Below are positions 6,206 through 7,264 of a DNA stretch of 7,264 nucleotides, piece by piece (position 1 is the first letter of the stretch; each line of letters starts with the position of its first letter). The DNA lies in contig CAZHOV010000223.1 in assembly GCA_964534315.1 (NCBI GenBank), positions 1 to 7,264 of the forward strand. Reading direction: 5' to 3'. Position numbers and translations under genes: made by a program. The DNA is from CAZHOV01 sp964534315 (GTDB lineage: Bacteria; Bacteroidota; Bacteroidia; Chitinophagales; Saprospiraceae). Below the pieces are notes generated by a model. That model was not told the DNA's origin, searched no databases, and saw only the letters and a program-made list of their open reading frames with translations.

Positions 6206-7156
6206 ATGTATAAATCAACTCAACCACTCTATTTCATTACTGAAACCCCACTCCATGCAGGCAGCGGTAGCGACTTGGGGTATATTGACTTACCTATCCA
6301 GCGGGAACGACATACCGGCTACCCAAAGATGGAAAGCTCTGGTGTAAAAGGAGCACTCCGGCAAGCATTTGAAGCTGAAGCAAGTGAAACTGATATCCAA
6401 TATTGGGAAAAGCTTCAGCGTACATTCGGTTACGATGACGATCTTCCCAAAGCTGTCAAAAAAGAGTTTGAGAATCAGAAAACCTTTGATGACAAAAAAG
6501 ACTTTGCTGGTGCATTAGGCTTTTCGGATGCACGAATATTGCTGTTTCCGGTAAAATCGCTCAAAGGAATCTTTGCCTGGGTGACTTGTCACCAGGTTCT
6601 GGTGAAATTTAAAACGGAACTGGAAGAGCTTTGCGGTGAGGGAGGACTTTTTACGCTTCCAGAATCTACTGGTGTAGCTAGCGATAGACTTTACTTGAGT
6701 AGCAACACACATAAGATTCAGCTCGAAGAATATGTTTACTCCGATTTGAAAGTGAAATCAGATATCACTGAATTGGGTAATTGGTTGGCTGAAAATGTAT
6801 TATCGCAATCCTTACCATACTGGCAGGAGAAGATCAGGGGAAATCTGATCGTTTTGCCAGACGATGACTTCACTGATTTCTTACAGTTTTCTACGGAAGT
6901 GCATACCCGCATCAAAATTGATAATGAAACGGGGACTGTAAAAGACGGCGCTCTTTTCACTCAAGAATATCTGCCTTCGGAAACAGTAATGTACAGCCTG
7001 GCTATGTTTGCTCCGGAATTTAAAAATAATGGAATGACATTAGATGCAGTCAAGCAATTTTTCAATAACAACAAGCCGGATTACTTCCAAATGGGAGGTA
7101 ATTCATCTATTGGGAAAGGCATCATTCGACTCACCTCTAAAAATGGCAAAGCATGA
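6206..7156 (+). CDS. cmr4: Type III-B backbone subunit and target-RNA nuclease Cmr4 (Cas7-like)
   Basis: Cmr4 polymerises along the crRNA and cleaves bound target RNA at regular six-base steps. The 316-residue product has the family layout: TETPLHAGSGSDLGYIDLPI (12-31), in which D28 aligns in context with the catalytic loop Asp of Cmr4 proteins; the SSGVKGALRQAFE block (44-56), matching the RAMP SxxKG motif; GALGFSDARILLFPVKS (102-118); the IFAWVTC strand (122-128); and a C-terminal glycine loop, QMGGNSSIGKGIIRL (295-309). The length is typical and the active-site Asp is present, so RNA slicing should be intact. It follows the CARF gene by 11 bases and overlaps cmr5 through an ATGA, which suggests coupled translation. 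No Shine-Dalgarno is evident before the ATG at 6206. Confidence 0.95.
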   Translation: MYKSTQPLYFITETPLHAGSGSDLGYIDLPIQRERHTGYPKMESSGVKGALRQAFEAEASETDIQYWEKLQRTFGYDDDLPKAVKKEFENQKTFDDKKDFAGALGFSDARILLFPVKSLKGIFAWVTCHQVLVKFKTELEELCGEGGLFTLPESTGVASDRLYLSSNTHKIQLEEYVYSDLKVKSDITELGNWLAENVLSQSLPYWQEKIRGNLIVLPDDDFTDFLQFSTEVHTRIKIDNETGTVKDGALFTQEYLPSETVMYSLAMFAPEFKNNGMTLDAVKQFFNNNKPDYFQMGGNSSIGKGIIRLTSKNGKA

Positions 7157-7264
7157 GTACCAGGCGAAGTATAGAAAAAGAGCGGATGAGTTTTGCATTC
7201 AATTTTGTCAATGATTCTGGGAATAGAATTTCTGATAAGACTAAGGCAAAAAAATTTGAAGCTT
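7153..7264 (+). CDS. cmr5: Type III-B small subunit Cmr5, 5' part only (cut by window end)
   Basis: An open frame starts at an ATG overlapping the cmr4 stop (ATGA) and runs off the window after 37 codons. It reads MSTRRSIEKERMSFAFNFVN at the start, then a short polar turn and a Lys-rich helix. The EKERMSFAFNFV pattern is the usual first helix of Cmr5, the all-helical small subunit that lines the Cmr filament and contacts target RNA. Position after cmr4 matches standard cmr order. Full Cmr5 proteins are about 120-150 residues, so roughly two-thirds of the gene, then probably cmr6, should lie beyond the edge. Confidence 0.85.
   Translation, partial: MSTRRSIEKERMSFAFNFVNDSGNRISDKTKAKKFEA

Noticed and set aside
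7259..7264. Window ends exactly in a HindIII site (AAGCTT)
   Set aside because: May be coincidence or a sequence boundary; it carries no biological meaning for the operon.

Overview
The window is a near-complete type III-B (Cmr) CRISPR-Cas effector operon, all on the + strand. The tight packing, the A-rich starts without clear Shine-Dalgarno motifs, the moderately low GC of most genes and the Cas6 subtype (a short protein with an FHNH motif, like Cas6b-type proteins) suggest a Bacteroidota-like bacterium. That assignment is inference; no taxonomic marker gene is present.

Layout: bases 1-71 hold the last codons of a possible upstream gene and a short A/T-rich leader with a small palindrome. 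Then come cas6 (72-746, crRNA processing), cmr1 (765-1871), cas10/cmr2 (1868-3643), cmr3 (3624-4709), a gene for a CARF-domain protein with a C-terminal PD-(D/E)XK nuclease-like domain (4719-6194), cmr4 (6206-7156), and the first 37 codons of cmr5 (7153 to the window edge). cmr6 and the rest of cmr5 are expected just downstream. No CRISPR repeats, cas1/cas2, tRNA, rRNA, transposase or terminator is visible. No stretch over 300 bases lacks a gene.

How the parts fit: Cas6 would release crRNAs. Cmr1, Cas10, Cmr3, Cmr4, Cmr5 and presumably Cmr6 would assemble on the crRNA, with Cmr4 forming the backbone and cutting target RNA. Cas10 keeps its GGDD cyclase motif but has no HD nuclease motif, so its likely output is cyclic oligoadenylate rather than direct DNA cleavage. 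The CARF-nuclease protein, encoded inside the cmr gene series between cmr3 and cmr4, is the obvious receptor and effector for that signal.

The most interesting item is this CARF-(linker)-PD-(D/E)XK protein. Its CARF domain resembles the APE2256/Crn1-type family, which includes ring nucleases, and it keeps a Ser and a Lys at positions resembling the ring-nuclease residues of Sso2081. It may therefore be a self-limiting, second-messenger-activated nuclease. A second notable feature is a sharp base-composition drop inside cmr1 near 960-1020, which suggests a mosaic origin of the operon.
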